Source of the DNA: Bythopirellula goksoeyrii
GTDB taxonomy: Bacteria > Planctomycetota > Planctomycetia > Pirellulales > Lacipirellulaceae
DNA length: 64,000 nt
Reading direction: 5' to 3'
Assembly: GCF_008065115.1 (NCBI RefSeq)
Contig: NZ_CP042913.1
Coordinates: 3,321,658-3,385,657, forward strand
Made by a program: the position numbers and the translations under genes. Under the pieces are notes generated by a model, which was not told where the DNA came from, did not search any database, and was given only the letters and a program-made list of their open reading frames with translations. Below, piece by piece: positions 48,775-58,786 of the stretch (position 1 is its first letter; each line of letters opens with the position of its first letter).

Positions 48775-50574
48775 ATGGCTCTCATTCAGCTCAGCGACGT
48801 TACGGTTGGCTTTCGTGGGCCAGCTCTTCTGGATAATGTTTCTTGTCAGATCGAGGCGCGCCAGCGAATTGGGCTCTTAGGACGCAATGGGGCGGGAAAA
48901 ACCACCCTCATGCGGATCCTGCTAGGAGAAATTGTTCCGGATCATGGCCGTTGTGAGCTGTCGCCTGGCGTGACCGTGGGGCTCTTGCCGCAGGAGGTTC
49001 CGCAGAATTTGCCGGGGACGGTCAATGAAGTGGTCCGCCAGGGCTATCAGGGGCATGAAGAACACGACGGCCACGACTGGAAATTCGAGGTGCGGGTCGA
49101 ACGGTTGTTGAACGAGATGGATCTAGACGGGGACTTGGTCGTTTCTTCCTTGTCGGCTGGGATGAAGCGGCGGGTACTATTGGCACAGCAATTGGCCCGC
49201 GACCCGAGTGTGTTGCTGCTTGATGAACCGACAAACCACCTCGATATCTCTGCAATCAATTGGCTCGAAGACTTCCTGCAGCGCTGGCCGGGGACTTTGC
49301 TCTTTGTGACCCACGATCGGGCGTTCTTGCGCAGACTTGCGACGCGTATTTTAGAAATCGATCGAGGACACTTGTTTGATTGGTCATGTGACTATCCTAC
49401 GTTCCTCGTGCGCAAAGAGGCTGCCCTATCTGCCGAGGAAAAACAGAATGCCCTGTTTGACAAAAAACTAGCCCAGGAAGAAGCGTGGATTCGGCAGGGG
49501 ATCAAGGCACGCCGTACTCGCAACGAAGGTCGTGTGCGCGCCTTGAAAACAATGCGTGAGAAGCGATCGGAACGCAGAGAACTCGTCGGCAAGGCTAAGC
49601 TCGAAATTCAAACCGAAGAGCGCTCTGGTGCCCTGGTCGCCCGAGTGGAGGATATTTCATTCAGTTATGGAGACCATCCGATCGTCGAGGAGTTTTCGAC
49701 GGAGATCATGCGCGGCGATAAGATCGGCTTGATCGGTCCTAATGGCGTCGGCAAATCGACCCTACTGCGACTCTTGCTCGGCGAGCTGCAACCACAATCG
49801 GGATCAGTCCGTTTAGGAACCAATCTCCAGATTGCCTACTTCGATCAACTACGAGGGCAACTAGATGAAGAACAAACTGTACAAGACAATGTCGGCGAGG
49901 GAAGTGATCAACTCTCAATCGGAGGACGGCAACGTCATGTGCTGGGATATTTGCAGGATTTTCTGTTCACTCCCGATCGAGCTCGCACTCAGGTGCGCTT
50001 TCTTTCCGGAGGGGAACGAAACCGGGTGTTGCTCGCCAAGTTGTTCGCCAAGCCTGCCAACATCATCGTGCTGGACGAACCGACCAACGATCTCGATGCG
50101 GAGACGTTGGAACTGCTTGAGGAGCAACTGATCGATTTTGCGGGTACGCTCCTCATCGTGAGTCACGATCGGGTGTTTCTCAATAATGTTGTTACTAGCA
50201 CGATAGTTTTTGAGGAGACCGGCCCCAGGGAATATGTTGGTGGTTACGACGATTGGCTGCGGCAACGCGAGCAACCTCAGCAGGTCATGGATTCCCTACA
50301 GAAGAGTTCTCAAACTGTACCTCCCAAAGTCTCAGCGAAGTCGAAGCAGCGACTTTCTTATCAAGATCAACGCGAACTTAGTAGTCTACCGGCGAAAATT
50401 GAAAAGCTCGAAAATGAGATTGCCGGAATCCATGCCACGATGGCTGATCCGGAATTCTACAAGCAACCTGCAGAGACCATTGCAAGTCAAGGCATCGAGT
50501 TGAAGGCTCGAGAGGAAGAGTTGGCTGCTGTGTTTGCTCGTTGGGAAGTGTTGGAGTCAATCAGTGAAAGTTAG
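48775..50574 (+). CDS. uup: ABC-F ATPase, Uup-like
   Basis: 599 residues from the ATG at 48775. It has two nucleotide-binding domains without membrane parts: Walker A GRNGAGKTT and GPNGVGKST, signatures LSAGMKRRV and LSGGERNRV, Walker B LLLDEPTNHLD and IVLDEPTNDLD. The charged ABC-F linker lies between (RQGIKARRTRNEGRVRALKT). A C-terminal coiled coil (LSSLPAKIEKLENEIAGIHA onwards) is typical of Uup rather than EttA. Acts on ribosomes or branched DNA, affecting translation and transposon excision. Confidence 0.88.
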   Translation: MALIQLSDVTVGFRGPALLDNVSCQIEARQRIGLLGRNGAGKTTLMRILLGEIVPDHGRCELSPGVTVGLLPQEVPQNLPGTVNEVVRQGYQGHEEHDGHDWKFEVRVERLLNEMDLDGDLVVSSLSAGMKRRVLLAQQLARDPSVLLLDEPTNHLDISAINWLEDFLQRWPGTLLFVTHDRAFLRRLATRILEIDRGHLFDWSCDYPTFLVRKEAALSAEEKQNALFDKKLAQEEAWIRQGIKARRTRNEGRVRALKTMREKRSERRELVGKAKLEIQTEERSGALVARVEDISFSYGDHPIVEEFSTEIMRGDKIGLIGPNGVGKSTLLRLLLGELQPQSGSVRLGTNLQIAYFDQLRGQLDEEQTVQDNVGEGSDQLSIGGRQRHVLGYLQDFLFTPDRARTQVRFLSGGERNRVLLAKLFAKPANIIVLDEPTNDLDAETLELLEEQLIDFAGTLLIVSHDRVFLNNVVTSTIVFEETGPREYVGGYDDWLRQREQPQQVMDSLQKSSQTVPPKVSAKSKQRLSYQDQRELSSLPAKIEKLENEIAGIHATMADPEFYKQPAETIASQGIELKAREEELAAVFARWEVLESISES

Positions 50575-50653
50575 TTTGATGTGAGCGGATCGGCGCTAAC
50601 CGCCGGTATTCAAGTTGTCACTGGTGACTAACGCCAATGCTATCGAAATTGCT

Positions 50654-52141
50654 CTATTCGATGAGCTCAATCGGAATTGGATCAATAAGCATCCCGTCAG
50701 GCGTATGCAGGACAATTCCGATCAAGTATCCATCCTCTGCCGAGAGTACACTGGCGCCATGCCAGTCCACGTCCAAGGGAATCGCAGGATCGATTTTCCA
50801 TTGATCTTTCTGGATTTCCATTCGGTCGGTTGACAAGGGTATCGTGAGATTGTCCGTGCCGCAGGTAACAACCAATTCGGCTGGTAGATTAGCACCGTCG
50901 GTGATCGAGCGGATGCGTGCAGCTGGCCAAACAGAGTCATTGCCGGAAAGGTTTTCTGCAATTCTTCGAGTAGCCAATCTATGAGACGTGGTAGACTCCG
51001 GGATGTTGAGGTCAAGCGTCTTGCCGCTAATTTCCAACTCGCGATTCTCCTCATCCTCCGCGGTGAGCAAATCTGCAGGTCCTAGAAGTTTCTCGTTTTC
51101 CAATACCAATATCCAGCCGCGCCGTTGTCGTCCGCCGAACAGACCTAGTTGTTTCTCGCCACGAGAGACACCCAGCATAGGTTGCGGAATCGGCACGTTT
51201 TCTGGAAGTAAGGCGCTGCCGATAGCCAAGTGGGGTTGCCAGCGGAGCCATTCGTCTCGGGGCGATTTTACCAGCTCAAAGCGGTGTCCCGTCGCCACGC
51301 GGTTGCCGGGGACATCGGGCGTTGCCATGGCTACCCCGCCGGCGGCGATGGTGGCGAGTGTTTCGGCATCAAGTTCTAATCCGTGGATACCAAATCGCAG
51401 ATCGATGCCACTGTTGCTCCAGAATCGAGTGTTCTCGCGAACCAGGGAGCGATATTCACCTTGAATGAAGGTGCGGGCCACGACACGAGACGAATTGTTC
51501 GTGAGACCCACACTGATGACATGCCCGATCTCGACTCCCCGATAGCTGACCGGCGAACCTCGCTCCAATCCATAACGCTGGCTCGACTCCAACACGACCT
51601 CCAAACCGTCGAAGATGTTTTCCACGACAGTAGGTGGATCGCTGAGGCCCTCAAAATGATTGGCCCAGGGGGCATCTTTGGGGCCAGGGATCACACCGAC
51701 GTAGCGGCCTCCCATGAGTGTGTCCAACCCGCGGACCTGTCCCAAGCGAATGTCAGGCCGCTCGATCCAAAATCGAGTTCCTTCGCGTGCCAGCGGCGCA
51801 GATTCGGCGTTGAGTTCCACGGTCACGATCGCTTGATCTAGATCCGCATTGAGGACCACAGATTTTACTGCGCCGACGTCGATTCCCCGATAGCGTACCA
51901 TGTCACCTGGCACGAGGCCACTGCCGTCGGCAAAGGCAATCTCGATCTGGGTACCTGTTGAGCGAAATTCAGCCCAGACGAGCGCTGCTGCGATTGCCAG
52001 ACACGCAAGCGTGATACCCCAAAGACGCGATCTTAACTTGCCGACCATTTCCGCTGGCCCGGCTGAAGCTACGATATGCGCTGTAGGAAATTCAGATTCG
52101 GGTATTTGACTTTCGGGGGCTGGGTTAGGCACGTTCATCAC
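50654..52141 (-). CDS. pqiB: PqiB-type MCE-domain protein
   Basis: 495 residues with one N-terminal membrane helix (LWGITLACLAIAAALVWAEF) and two or more MCE (MlaD) domains: IEIAFADGSGLVPGDMVRYR, GIDVGAVKSV, and later LERGSPVSYRGVEIGHVISV. E. coli PqiB has three MCE domains and a long coil; this one is shorter. MCE proteins build lipid-transfer channels across the periplasm. It overlaps the end of pqiA by 17 bases, so the two are coupled. Confidence 0.85.
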   Translation of the reverse strand: MMNVPNPAPESQIPESEFPTAHIVASAGPAEMVGKLRSRLWGITLACLAIAAALVWAEFRSTGTQIEIAFADGSGLVPGDMVRYRGIDVGAVKSVVLNADLDQAIVTVELNAESAPLAREGTRFWIERPDIRLGQVRGLDTLMGGRYVGVIPGPKDAPWANHFEGLSDPPTVVENIFDGLEVVLESSQRYGLERGSPVSYRGVEIGHVISVGLTNNSSRVVARTFIQGEYRSLVRENTRFWSNSGIDLRFGIHGLELDAETLATIAAGGVAMATPDVPGNRVATGHRFELVKSPRDEWLRWQPHLAIGSALLPENVPIPQPMLGVSRGEKQLGLFGGRQRRGWILVLENEKLLGPADLLTAEDEENRELEISGKTLDLNIPESTTSHRLATRRIAENLSGNDSVWPAARIRSITDGANLPAELVVTCGTDNLTIPLSTDRMEIQKDQWKIDPAIPLDVDWHGASVLSAEDGYLIGIVLHTPDGMLIDPIPIELIE

Positions 52142-52718
52142 CCCAAATCGAATGTGGATCGAAGGAGAGGGAGGCCCACATGCTCATCGCCACACAGAGG
52201 ACGAAGGCCCAAACCGCGGGCCCAAAATGAAATTCTACGAGCGAACCGAGTTTCACCAGCATGACCATGAACGCGATCAACATCACATCCATCATACTCC
52301 ATTTGCCAGCCTGTTCCATGATGCGGTAGGTGATCGCTTTGTGTTTTCGGTGCATAATTCCCAATAGGCTCAGTTCTAGTAGCAAGACAATTTTCACAAG
52401 TGGGAAGACAATTGAGAAGAGCAGAACAACCGTTCCGACAAACCAGCTTCCTTCCCGCAGCAGATCGATGGTGCCCATGAGCAAGCTAGATTGATGATGA
52501 CGTCCAAGTCGTTCGATTTGCAAAATGGGCAGCAGTATCGCGGGCCAATAGAGAATAAAGGCGGCAGTCGCCAACGCCGCCGTACGGCTGGCGGAGTGCG
52601 TACTGTAGCGACAGACTGTGGAACCACACCGAGCACAGGCGGCCAATTGACGCGGCGCCAAAGGCGGCGTGTGCTGGATTTGGCCACAGCAGTGACAGGC
52701 TTTGAGGTCGGTGAGCAT
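52125..52718 (-). CDS. pqiA: PqiA-like membrane protein
   Basis: 197 residues from the ATG at 52718; the open frame extends much further upstream but that part lacks PqiA similarity. A zinc-ribbon-like N-terminus (ACHCCGQIQH and ACARCGSTV) precedes four membrane helices (FILYWPAILLPILQIERLG, GTVVLLFSIVFPLVKIVLLL, KWSMMDVMLIAFMVMLVKLG, FGPAVWAFVLCVAMSMWASL). It has one PqiA unit whereas E. coli PqiA has two. It should anchor the PqiB lipid-transfer channel. Confidence 0.85.
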   Translation of the reverse strand: MLTDLKACHCCGQIQHTPPLAPRQLAACARCGSTVCRYSTHSASRTAALATAAFILYWPAILLPILQIERLGRHHQSSLLMGTIDLLREGSWFVGTVVLLFSIVFPLVKIVLLLELSLLGIMHRKHKAITYRIMEQAGKWSMMDVMLIAFMVMLVKLGSLVEFHFGPAVWAFVLCVAMSMWASLSFDPHSIWGDERA

Positions 52719-52893
52719 GGGGTGGATAGATTTGATTAATGAATTGTAGATAGTATGTTGAGATGATGTGGGAAGAACTTCCCTTTCTGAACTTCTATTA
52801 TCACGGAACAAGGGAGTGATATCTACAACGGTTTCCGGGGGAATTATGCAAACAAAGTCAGAATTCTGCAGCGGATAACACTTGCTGCAAAGT

Positions 52894-53528
52894 TTACTTG
52901 GACGGCTTGCGGCCAATGAGGAGTGCGAGCTCGCGCCATTTCCAGTAGCAGTCGACGTCTGCGAATCCGAGTTCTCGTAACCACTGAAGTTGGCTTTCCA
53001 CATCAAGCAATTTATTGGAGGGGTCTTCTTCTGAGGGATCCGTGTCCAGTGCATGGAAAAAGCGAAAGTGGACTCTTTCGTTTGGCGAGGCGACGTGTTC
53101 CAGATTACAAAATACTCCAGCCGGCTCCAGGAGATTCCAGATTTCTTGGTAGAGACTTTGTTTGCGTGCGTCTTCGCAATGGTGAATGGCAAAACTCGAG
53201 ACTACGACATCGAATGACCCTAGGTTCGGAAGCGGATCGTCCATGTTGTGTTCAGCCAAGCTTACAAGAGAGGGTTTTCGGCGAACCGCTTTTTCGCTTT
53301 TTCAAGCATCGTAGGAGAGAAATCAAGCCCGACGCCCTCGGCCTTGGGGCAGTGGGCGAGCACGATACTCAGAAGATGGCCATCCCCGCACCCCAGATCC
53401 AGCACGCGAGTCGCCTCGGGGGGAACTTCGGAGATCAGAGTGGCTTCTCCCTCTTGGCGGTGAGGGATTTGAGTCAATCGGCCAAGATACTCCAAGGCAT
53501 GTTCGGGCTTGGTCCACTCATTGGTCAT
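52894..53528 (-). pseudogene. SAM-dependent methyltransferase, frameshifted
   Basis: Two consecutive frames make one class I methyltransferase. 53262-53528 holds the SAM loop (RVLDLGCGDGHLLSIVLAHC) and ends ENPLL. 52894-53259 continues with [40 protein letters not shown] and ends [10 protein letters not shown] single indel near GAAAACCCTCTCTTG (around 53265) would restore one frame of about 210 residues. It is either a recent mutation, a sequencing error, or a slippage site. Substrate unknown. Confidence 0.78.
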
Positions 53529-53770
53529 CTGTGAAACTCCCAGCAAAACATAGGCAGCAGAACCCTGTACCAGGCGAGTAGGTCCTGCTTGCCGAGCGAG
53601 AACTTGCTGAATTCGTATCCGGTAGAGAGGAACTAACTTCTTTCCATCAGAAACCCATTATCGCGGATCGGAAGGCCAACTTCTACTAGGATTCTTGGGC
53701 CAAGGCTCGGGGCGGCAGTGACGCGTTCCTCCTTATCGAGCAGGTCTCTTCTGCCGAGTCGTGGCTAAAC

Positions 53771-54511
53771 CTACTCTTCGTCGAAGAGTTCATCAGTGGG
53801 GTAGGGGAGGGGTTTGCCGGCTAGTTCGTTGATGGCGTTGTGGGCGGCACGTTGTTCGGATTCTTTCTTGCTACGGCCCCAAGCAGGAGCAAATTGTTGT
53901 GAGGCGACCTGGGCGGCGATCTTGAAGCACTTGCTGTGGTCGGGGCCTTTTTCGTCGAGCAGGTTGTAGACGGGTGTGAGGCTATGTTCGCGCTGGGCGA
54001 AGTGTTGGAGCTGGGATTTATAGTTGCCACGGAACTCGCCCGAGGTGGTCGCTTCGATCTCGGATTCCATATTCTTGATAACGAACTGGCGGGCCGGCTC
54101 AATGCCACCGTCCAAATAGATTGCGCAGATCAGTGATTCCAATGCTGCCGCGACTACGGACCGTGGGATTTCGGGATCGGCGGCCATTCCTTTGCCTAAC
54201 ATGAGGAACTCAGGAAGGCCAAGTTTCTCGGCGACATTCGCACAGGTATCTCTGCTCACCACGACCGACTTTATCTTGGTCATGTCCCCTTCGAGATAGT
54301 CAGGGTACTGTTGGTAGAGTTGTTCGCAGACGGCATAGCCGAGAATTGCATCGCCAAGGAATTCCATTCGCTCGTTGGAGGCCAAGCGGTGCGAAACCCC
54401 CGAGGCGTGTTGCAGGGCAGCACTCAGCAAAGAGGGATCGTGAAATTGATACCCGATTTTTCGCTGGCAATCTTCCAGATCGGGTTGCAGGGTAGAATTT
54501 TCTTCAGACAA
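53771..54511 (-). CDS. rnc: Ribonuclease III
   Basis: 246 residues. The nuclease domain starts DCQRKIGYQFHDPSLLSAAL and has the metal-binding signature ERMEFLGDAILG. The second acidic site is in ALESLICAIYLDGG. A double-stranded RNA binding domain (NYKSQLQHFAQREHSLTPVY onwards, GRSKKESEQRAAHNAINEL) forms the C-terminus. It processes rRNA and structured RNAs. Normal length. Confidence 0.94.
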   Translation of the reverse strand: MSEENSTLQPDLEDCQRKIGYQFHDPSLLSAALQHASGVSHRLASNERMEFLGDAILGYAVCEQLYQQYPDYLEGDMTKIKSVVVSRDTCANVAEKLGLPEFLMLGKGMAADPEIPRSVVAAALESLICAIYLDGGIEPARQFVIKNMESEIEATTSGEFRGNYKSQLQHFAQREHSLTPVYNLLDEKGPDHSKCFKIAAQVASQQFAPAWGRSKKESEQRAAHNAINELAGKPLPYPTDELFDEE

Positions 54512-54776
54512 CGGAGAACTCTATTAGGAAAGCGGGACGCAACAATACACTATTAGGTCCGGCTTGCGAATTGTCCTCTAGATTACGGGGACAATCGGCA
54601 AGACGGGGGCAAATTGCCCGAGGGAATGTAACTACTACGAGGTAGACAATGTCTCGCTCGCTCCTTTAGGCTAGCTGTTACTATGGAAAATGTCAATTCA
54701 AGCGTTTTGGGTCGATTTTGAAGCCTAGTTAGACTGGCAAAAGTGGTCCTGCCAAGTAGGGGTACTTGTCGATACA
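54512..54776. promoter_or_regulatory. Upstream region of rnc
   Basis: Left part of a 414-base gap between rnc and mgtE. It should hold the rnc promoter. No clear element was identified before the palindromic repeat at 54777. Confidence 0.35.
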
Positions 54777-54886
54777 CTAGTGCTTTGACAACTCTTATAA
54801 ATTAGGGTGCGAGACGTCAGAACTATTTTGCAGGTTTAAGTTTGCGACGTCTCGCACCCTAATTCCTAGCAATGACAAAGCACTAG
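54777..54886. repeat. MITE-like nested palindrome with CTAG ends
   Basis: 110 bp. The outer inverted repeat is CTAGTGCTTTGACA at 54777-54790 and, from the right end (54873-54886), CTAGTGCTTTGTCA. The inner perfect 18-base inverted repeat is ATTAGGGTGCGAGACGTC (54801-54818) with GACGTCTCGCACCCTAAT (54845-54862). CTAG at each border could be a 4-base target duplication as made by some IS5-group elements. It lies just upstream of mgtE and could affect its promoter. Confidence 0.72.
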
Positions 54887-54925
54887 CACGACCGCCAGTC
54901 TCCCAACCAACGCCCAGTGCACACT

Positions 54926-56281
54926 ATGAATACGCTCTACCTTCCTGAACTCCGTGAAATGTTGGCCGCCAACAATTTGGCGGAATTGCAAGAGTTCTGT
55001 ACTGCTTTGCATCCGGCAAGAACAGCAGAGTTTATGGAGGGGCTTTCCCCAACGGAAGCCTGGGGAGTACTACGGGCTGCCGACGGCTCGACTCGCGTGG
55101 AGATTTTCACGTATCTGCCTGAAGAGATGCAGATTGAAATTCTCGAGGCGGTTGAGCCGGCCGAGTTGAGCCATCTCATTGCCGACATGGCACCCGACGA
55201 TCGGGTCGACTTGATCAAAAAAGTTGACCCAACTGTGGTGGAGAAAGTACTCAAACTGGTACCCACCAAAGAACGGCGCGATATTCTGCGGCTGCGGGCC
55301 TATCCAGAGGGGACTGCAGGTGCGTTGATGACCTCCGAGGTGGCCTGCCTTACGGAGGACTTGACTGTTCGCCAGGCACTTGAGGAGATCAGTCGAGAGG
55401 GGCATGAGTTCGAAACGGTCTACTATATTTATATCGTCGACGCAGAAATGCATCTGCGAGGGCTAGTGTCTGCCCGGCAGTTGGTTACTCATCTTAACAA
55501 GCCGCAGATGTTACTGTCAGACTTGATGTCGCGGGATCTGGTCACGGTAGGAGCCAGCGACGACCAGGAAACCGTCGCAGAGAAAGTTGCAGATTACAAT
55601 TTCCTCGCCATTCCGGTCGTTGACGCTGAACAGCGATTGGTAGGCATCATTACTCACGACGACATCATCGATGTGTTGCAGGAAGAGGCCTCGAAGGACG
55701 CTTATCAAGCAGGTGCGGTAGAGCCGCTCAAAGAAAGTTACTTGGCGACTCCGTGGCTGCAACTCACGCGATATCGAGTAGGTTGGTTGTCTTTGCTGTT
55801 CGGAGGTGCATTGCTGACGGCGCTAGCGATGAAATCGTACAATGAAAATGTACAACGTTTCGCTTGGATCGCATGGTTTCTCCCTTTAGTGATATCCACG
55901 GGAGGGAATTCTGGTAGTCAATCGGCGACGCTGATGATTCGAGCTTTGACGACCAAAGAAATCACGCCTGCAGATTGGCGGCGAGTTTTCTTTCGAGAAT
56001 TGGTGATCGGATTCTTGCTGGGGAGTTGCCTCTCGTTGATCGGATATCTGGTCGGATGCTTCATGGCTCCCACTGTTTTCGACGCACTCGTGCTTCCGCT
56101 GACGATCGTATTGGTAGTGACTTGCAGCACAATTGTGGGATCGCTGTTGCCCCTGATGTTCGATCGACTGGGATTCGACCCCGCGTTGATGAGTACCCCC
56201 TTCATCGCTGGGATAAGCGATATCGTGGGTATCGTGCTCTACATGAACGTGGCGGGCTGGCTGCTCAGCGAAGGGATTTGA
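54926..56281 (+). CDS. mgtE: Magnesium transporter MgtE
   Basis: 451 residues from the ATG at 54926; a GTG at 54917 is also open. Layout: an MgtE N-domain of helical repeats (FLTYLPEEMQIEILEAVEPA region, DDRVDLIKKVDP, LRLRAYPEGTAGALMTSE), a CBS pair (LMSRDLVTVGASDDQETVAE, VVDAEQRLVGIITHDDIIDV) and five membrane helices with the ion pore ISTGGNSGSQSATLMIRAL. Mg binding by the N- and CBS domains closes the channel when internal Mg is high. Normal length. Confidence 0.94.
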   Translation: MNTLYLPELREMLAANNLAELQEFCTALHPARTAEFMEGLSPTEAWGVLRAADGSTRVEIFTYLPEEMQIEILEAVEPAELSHLIADMAPDDRVDLIKKVDPTVVEKVLKLVPTKERRDILRLRAYPEGTAGALMTSEVACLTEDLTVRQALEEISREGHEFETVYYIYIVDAEMHLRGLVSARQLVTHLNKPQMLLSDLMSRDLVTVGASDDQETVAEKVADYNFLAIPVVDAEQRLVGIITHDDIIDVLQEEASKDAYQAGAVEPLKESYLATPWLQLTRYRVGWLSLLFGGALLTALAMKSYNENVQRFAWIAWFLPLVISTGGNSGSQSATLMIRALTTKEITPADWRRVFFRELVIGFLLGSCLSLIGYLVGCFMAPTVFDALVLPLTIVLVVTCSTIVGSLLPLMFDRLGFDPALMSTPFIAGISDIVGIVLYMNVAGWLLSEGI

Positions 56282-56296
56282 CCCGAAGCACATGTT

Positions 56297-56356
56297 AACC
56301 CGAAGCGTAAGCGAGGGAACAACTTGCAGCAATTTTCCTCGCTTACGCTTCGGGTT
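56297..56356. terminator. 20-bp perfect inverted repeat, likely two-way terminator or REP
   Basis: AACCCGAAGCGTAAGCGAGG at 56297-56316 pairs perfectly with CCTCGCTTACGCTTCGGGTT at 56337-56356, with a 20-base loop. It lies between the convergent ends of mgtE (stop at 56281) and the 111-residue gene (stop at 56363). Repeats with the core CCGAAGCGTAAGCGAGG are frequent in planctomycete genomes, so it is probably a REP-type repeat that also ends transcription from both sides. No T-run follows. Confidence 0.65.
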
Positions 56357-56362
56357 GCCAAT

Positions 56363-56698
56363 TTACACGTCCAAGGCAGGCTGGCCCACGTACATTTGCA
56401 ATACTTGGCTTTGCACCTTGATGGCGCGGATAAGAATCCAAATCTGCTCACGGTTGAATTGCTCGGGATCGGAACTTGCCAACTCTTCGAGTTCCTGGGT
56501 CATGGCTGCATGTTGATCCGTCGCGGCTTGCAGCTTGAGACCAACTTCACTCCAGGCAGCTCGCAGTGTCTGTTCATCCTGCAGCTCTTCGAGCTTCTCG
56601 GTGTCATGTGATAGTAGTAGGCACAGCCGAGCGATATCTTGGGTGGAAGATTCTGGTTGGAGCCGTTGAACAAGGGTGGCGAGTTTTTGACAGTTCAT
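56363..56698 (-). CDS. Small helical protein of unknown function, 111 residues
   Basis: I do not recognise the family. From the ATG at 56698 the product is almost all helix, with heptad-like acidic stretches (SHDTEKLEELQDEQTLRAAW, TQELEELASSDPEQFNREQI, then WILIRAIKVQSQVLQMY). No signal or membrane segment. A longer frame to 56800 is open, but the added residues look non-coding. It may be a small coiled-coil adaptor. Confidence 0.55.
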   Translation of the reverse strand: MNCQKLATLVQRLQPESSTQDIARLCLLLSHDTEKLEELQDEQTLRAAWSEVGLKLQAATDQHAAMTQELEELASSDPEQFNREQIWILIRAIKVQSQVLQMYVGQPALDV

Positions 56699-57085
56699 GT
56701 CGATTCGATCCTGGATTGCGAAACAAGTTGTAGATCTTGGGTGTAGTACGGCGTACGTCTCGGAGAGATTGTTCTCTGTTCTGAGAGGAGAAAGTTCCAA
56801 ACTGGTGATAAGGTTTGAGCAACCCTCGGAATTGGTGACTAATCGACTTCGGGTCGCTTCAGAAAAGTCTAGCTTACAAACTGCGAAGGGCCTTGTATGA
56901 TGTAAATGACTTGGAAAACTAGGGCTGCTATGTCAAGTTTCCTCGTCGAACCTGTTCTGCTGCAGAGTGTCAGGGTAATTGTGTGGAAAGCTCGATTCAT
57001 GATGAGCTGGCAGGACTGTTATGAGCCCTATTATCGATCCCAGCGGACTTCAGTACGTATTGACCAGCGAATAGAAAGACCCACC
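56699..57085. promoter_or_regulatory. Divergent intergenic region upstream of pdxJ
   Basis: 387 bases between the small helical gene and pdxJ. It should hold the promoters for both. An open plus-strand frame enters pdxJ from 56906 but does not match the PdxJ N-terminus, so it is treated as non-coding. Confidence 0.35.
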
Positions 57086-57796
57086 ATGCCAACGCTTGGA
57101 GTAAATATCGATCACGTGGCGACGGTACGTCAGGCTCGGATGACGAACGAGCCCGATCCCGTATGGGCTGCGACTCTTGCCGAGTTGGGGGGGGCGGATG
57201 GGATTACGCTCCACTTGCGGGAGGACCGACGGCATATTCAGGAGCGGGATTTGCATCTGCTGGGGCAAACGGTTGCCGTGAAACTGAACTTGGAACTGGC
57301 TTGTAGCGAGGATGTGCTTGCGATTGCTTGCCAGAGCCATCCCTATCAAGCAACGTTGGTTCCTGAGCGGCGCGAGGAAGTCACGACCGAGGGGGGGCTG
57401 GATGTGGCTGGCAATCAAGATCAAGTGCGCGACGCCGTCAAGCGCCTGCAAGACGCCGGGATTATAGTGAGTTTATTCTTAGATCCGGATCCTATTCAGA
57501 TCGAGGCCGGCGTTGCCACGGGGGCCACGGCAGTTGAGCTTCATACGGGGGCTTACGCCGAAGCGAGATTCAAGACTCAAGAACAGCTTGGAATCCTGCT
57601 CAACGCCGGTCGGTTAGTCCATGAGGAGGGACTCACGCTCCATGCTGGGCATGGTCTCACCTACCGCAATGTGCGTCCTGTTGCTGAAATCCCTCATATG
57701 TGTGAGTTGAATATCGGTCACAGCATTATTTCTCGGGCAATTATGGTCGGGCTGGAACAAGCCGTGAGGGATATGAAACGTTTGATCAAGTTGTAG
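57086..57796 (+). CDS. pdxJ: Pyridoxine 5'-phosphate synthase
   Basis: 236 residues from the ATG at 57086, where the family start [18 protein letters not shown] appears. It joins 3-amino-2-oxopropyl phosphate with deoxyxylulose 5-phosphate to make vitamin B6 phosphate. Signatures: [64 protein letters not shown] and [13 protein letters not shown]. Normal length. Probably co-transcribed with dapA after 99 bases. Confidence 0.95.
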   Translation: MPTLGVNIDHVATVRQARMTNEPDPVWAATLAELGGADGITLHLREDRRHIQERDLHLLGQTVAVKLNLELACSEDVLAIACQSHPYQATLVPERREEVTTEGGLDVAGNQDQVRDAVKRLQDAGIIVSLFLDPDPIQIEAGVATGATAVELHTGAYAEARFKTQEQLGILLNAGRLVHEEGLTLHAGHGLTYRNVRPVAEIPHMCELNIGHSIISRAIMVGLEQAVRDMKRLIKL

Positions 57797-57895
57797 TGCA
57801 GGCGATTGCAAGTCCTGCCATTCTGTCGCTATCATGCTTGGTTTACCTGCCGAACTCTAACCCCACTACCTAGCTCCAAGGAGGAGAATTCTCGC

Positions 57896-58783
57896 ATGGC
57901 TACCAAGGGAGAAGCATTTGCTGGCTTGTCGGTCGCAATCGTCACCCCATTCAAGAACGATGAGGTGGATTACGCTCGATTTAAGGAGCAGATCGAATTT
58001 CAGATTGCCGCGGGGACGAATTGCTTATGCCCTGTGGGAACGACAGGTGAATCGCCCACGCTGTCTCACGAGGAACATGAGCGTGTGATTGCCTTCGTAT
58101 GTGAAACTGTGGCAGGACGGATCAAGGTAATGCCGGGCACAGGTTCTAATAGCACGGCAGAAGCGCTGCGGCTGACGAAATCGGCAGAAAAAGCGGGAGC
58201 CGATGCTGCCTTGCAGGTTGCGCCCTACTATAACAAGCCAACGCAGCAAGGATTTTACGAGCACTTCAAATGTCTGGCCGAGGAAACGGGGATTCCTCAG
58301 TGTATCTACAATATCCCAGGTCGAACGGGCAAGAACATTGAACCGGAAACAATCATCTGGCTGGCGGAGCTAGACAATATTGCCATGGTGAAAGAAGCCA
58401 CGGGCTCGATGGATCAGGCTTCGGCAATTCTGGGGAATACAAATCTTACGGTGCTTAGCGGCGACGACAGCTTGACTCTGCCACTGCTCTCCGTTGGGGC
58501 CAGCGGAGTGATTTCGGTCGTAGGCAACATTGTCCCCCAAGACATGGTTTCCCTTCTTAGCGCTTTCAAGGCAGGGAAGCTGTCCGAGGCTCAGCAGTGG
58601 CATCACAAGCTATTTGCCCTCTGTCGCGATATGCTAGGGCTCTCGACGAATCCGATTCCCATCAAGGCCGCCATGAAGATGCTCACGCGTGACACGGGCG
58701 AACTGCGATTGCCAATGACGCCGCTTACAAGTGATGAAGAAGTCTCTTTGCGCAAGACGCTCACGAACTATGGGTTGCTGTAG
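57896..58783 (+). CDS. dapA: 4-hydroxy-tetrahydrodipicolinate synthase
   Basis: 295 residues from the ATG at 57896, which has AAGGAGGAG nine bases upstream. It condenses pyruvate with aspartate semialdehyde for lysine and diaminopimelate. Motifs: [45 protein letters not shown], the Tyr in [12 protein letters not shown], the Schiff-base Lys in AMVKEATGS, and [20 protein letters not shown]. Normal length. The stop is three bases from the stop of the convergent H4MPT cluster. Confidence 0.95.
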   Translation: MATKGEAFAGLSVAIVTPFKNDEVDYARFKEQIEFQIAAGTNCLCPVGTTGESPTLSHEEHERVIAFVCETVAGRIKVMPGTGSNSTAEALRLTKSAEKAGADAALQVAPYYNKPTQQGFYEHFKCLAEETGIPQCIYNIPGRTGKNIEPETIIWLAELDNIAMVKEATGSMDQASAILGNTNLTVLSGDDSLTLPLLSVGASGVISVVGNIVPQDMVSLLSAFKAGKLSEAQQWHHKLFALCRDMLGLSTNPIPIKAAMKMLTRDTGELRLPMTPLTSDEEVSLRKTLTNYGLL

Positions 58784-58786
58784 ACG

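Noticed and set aside
54777-54886. Mg-sensing riboswitch for mgtE
   Set aside because: The structure is a symmetric nested palindrome with CTAG borders, as expected of a mobile repeat, and does not show the ykoK or mgtA leader architecture.
56297-56356. CRISPR repeat
   Set aside because: Only one inverted pair is present; no array of direct repeats and no cas genes.
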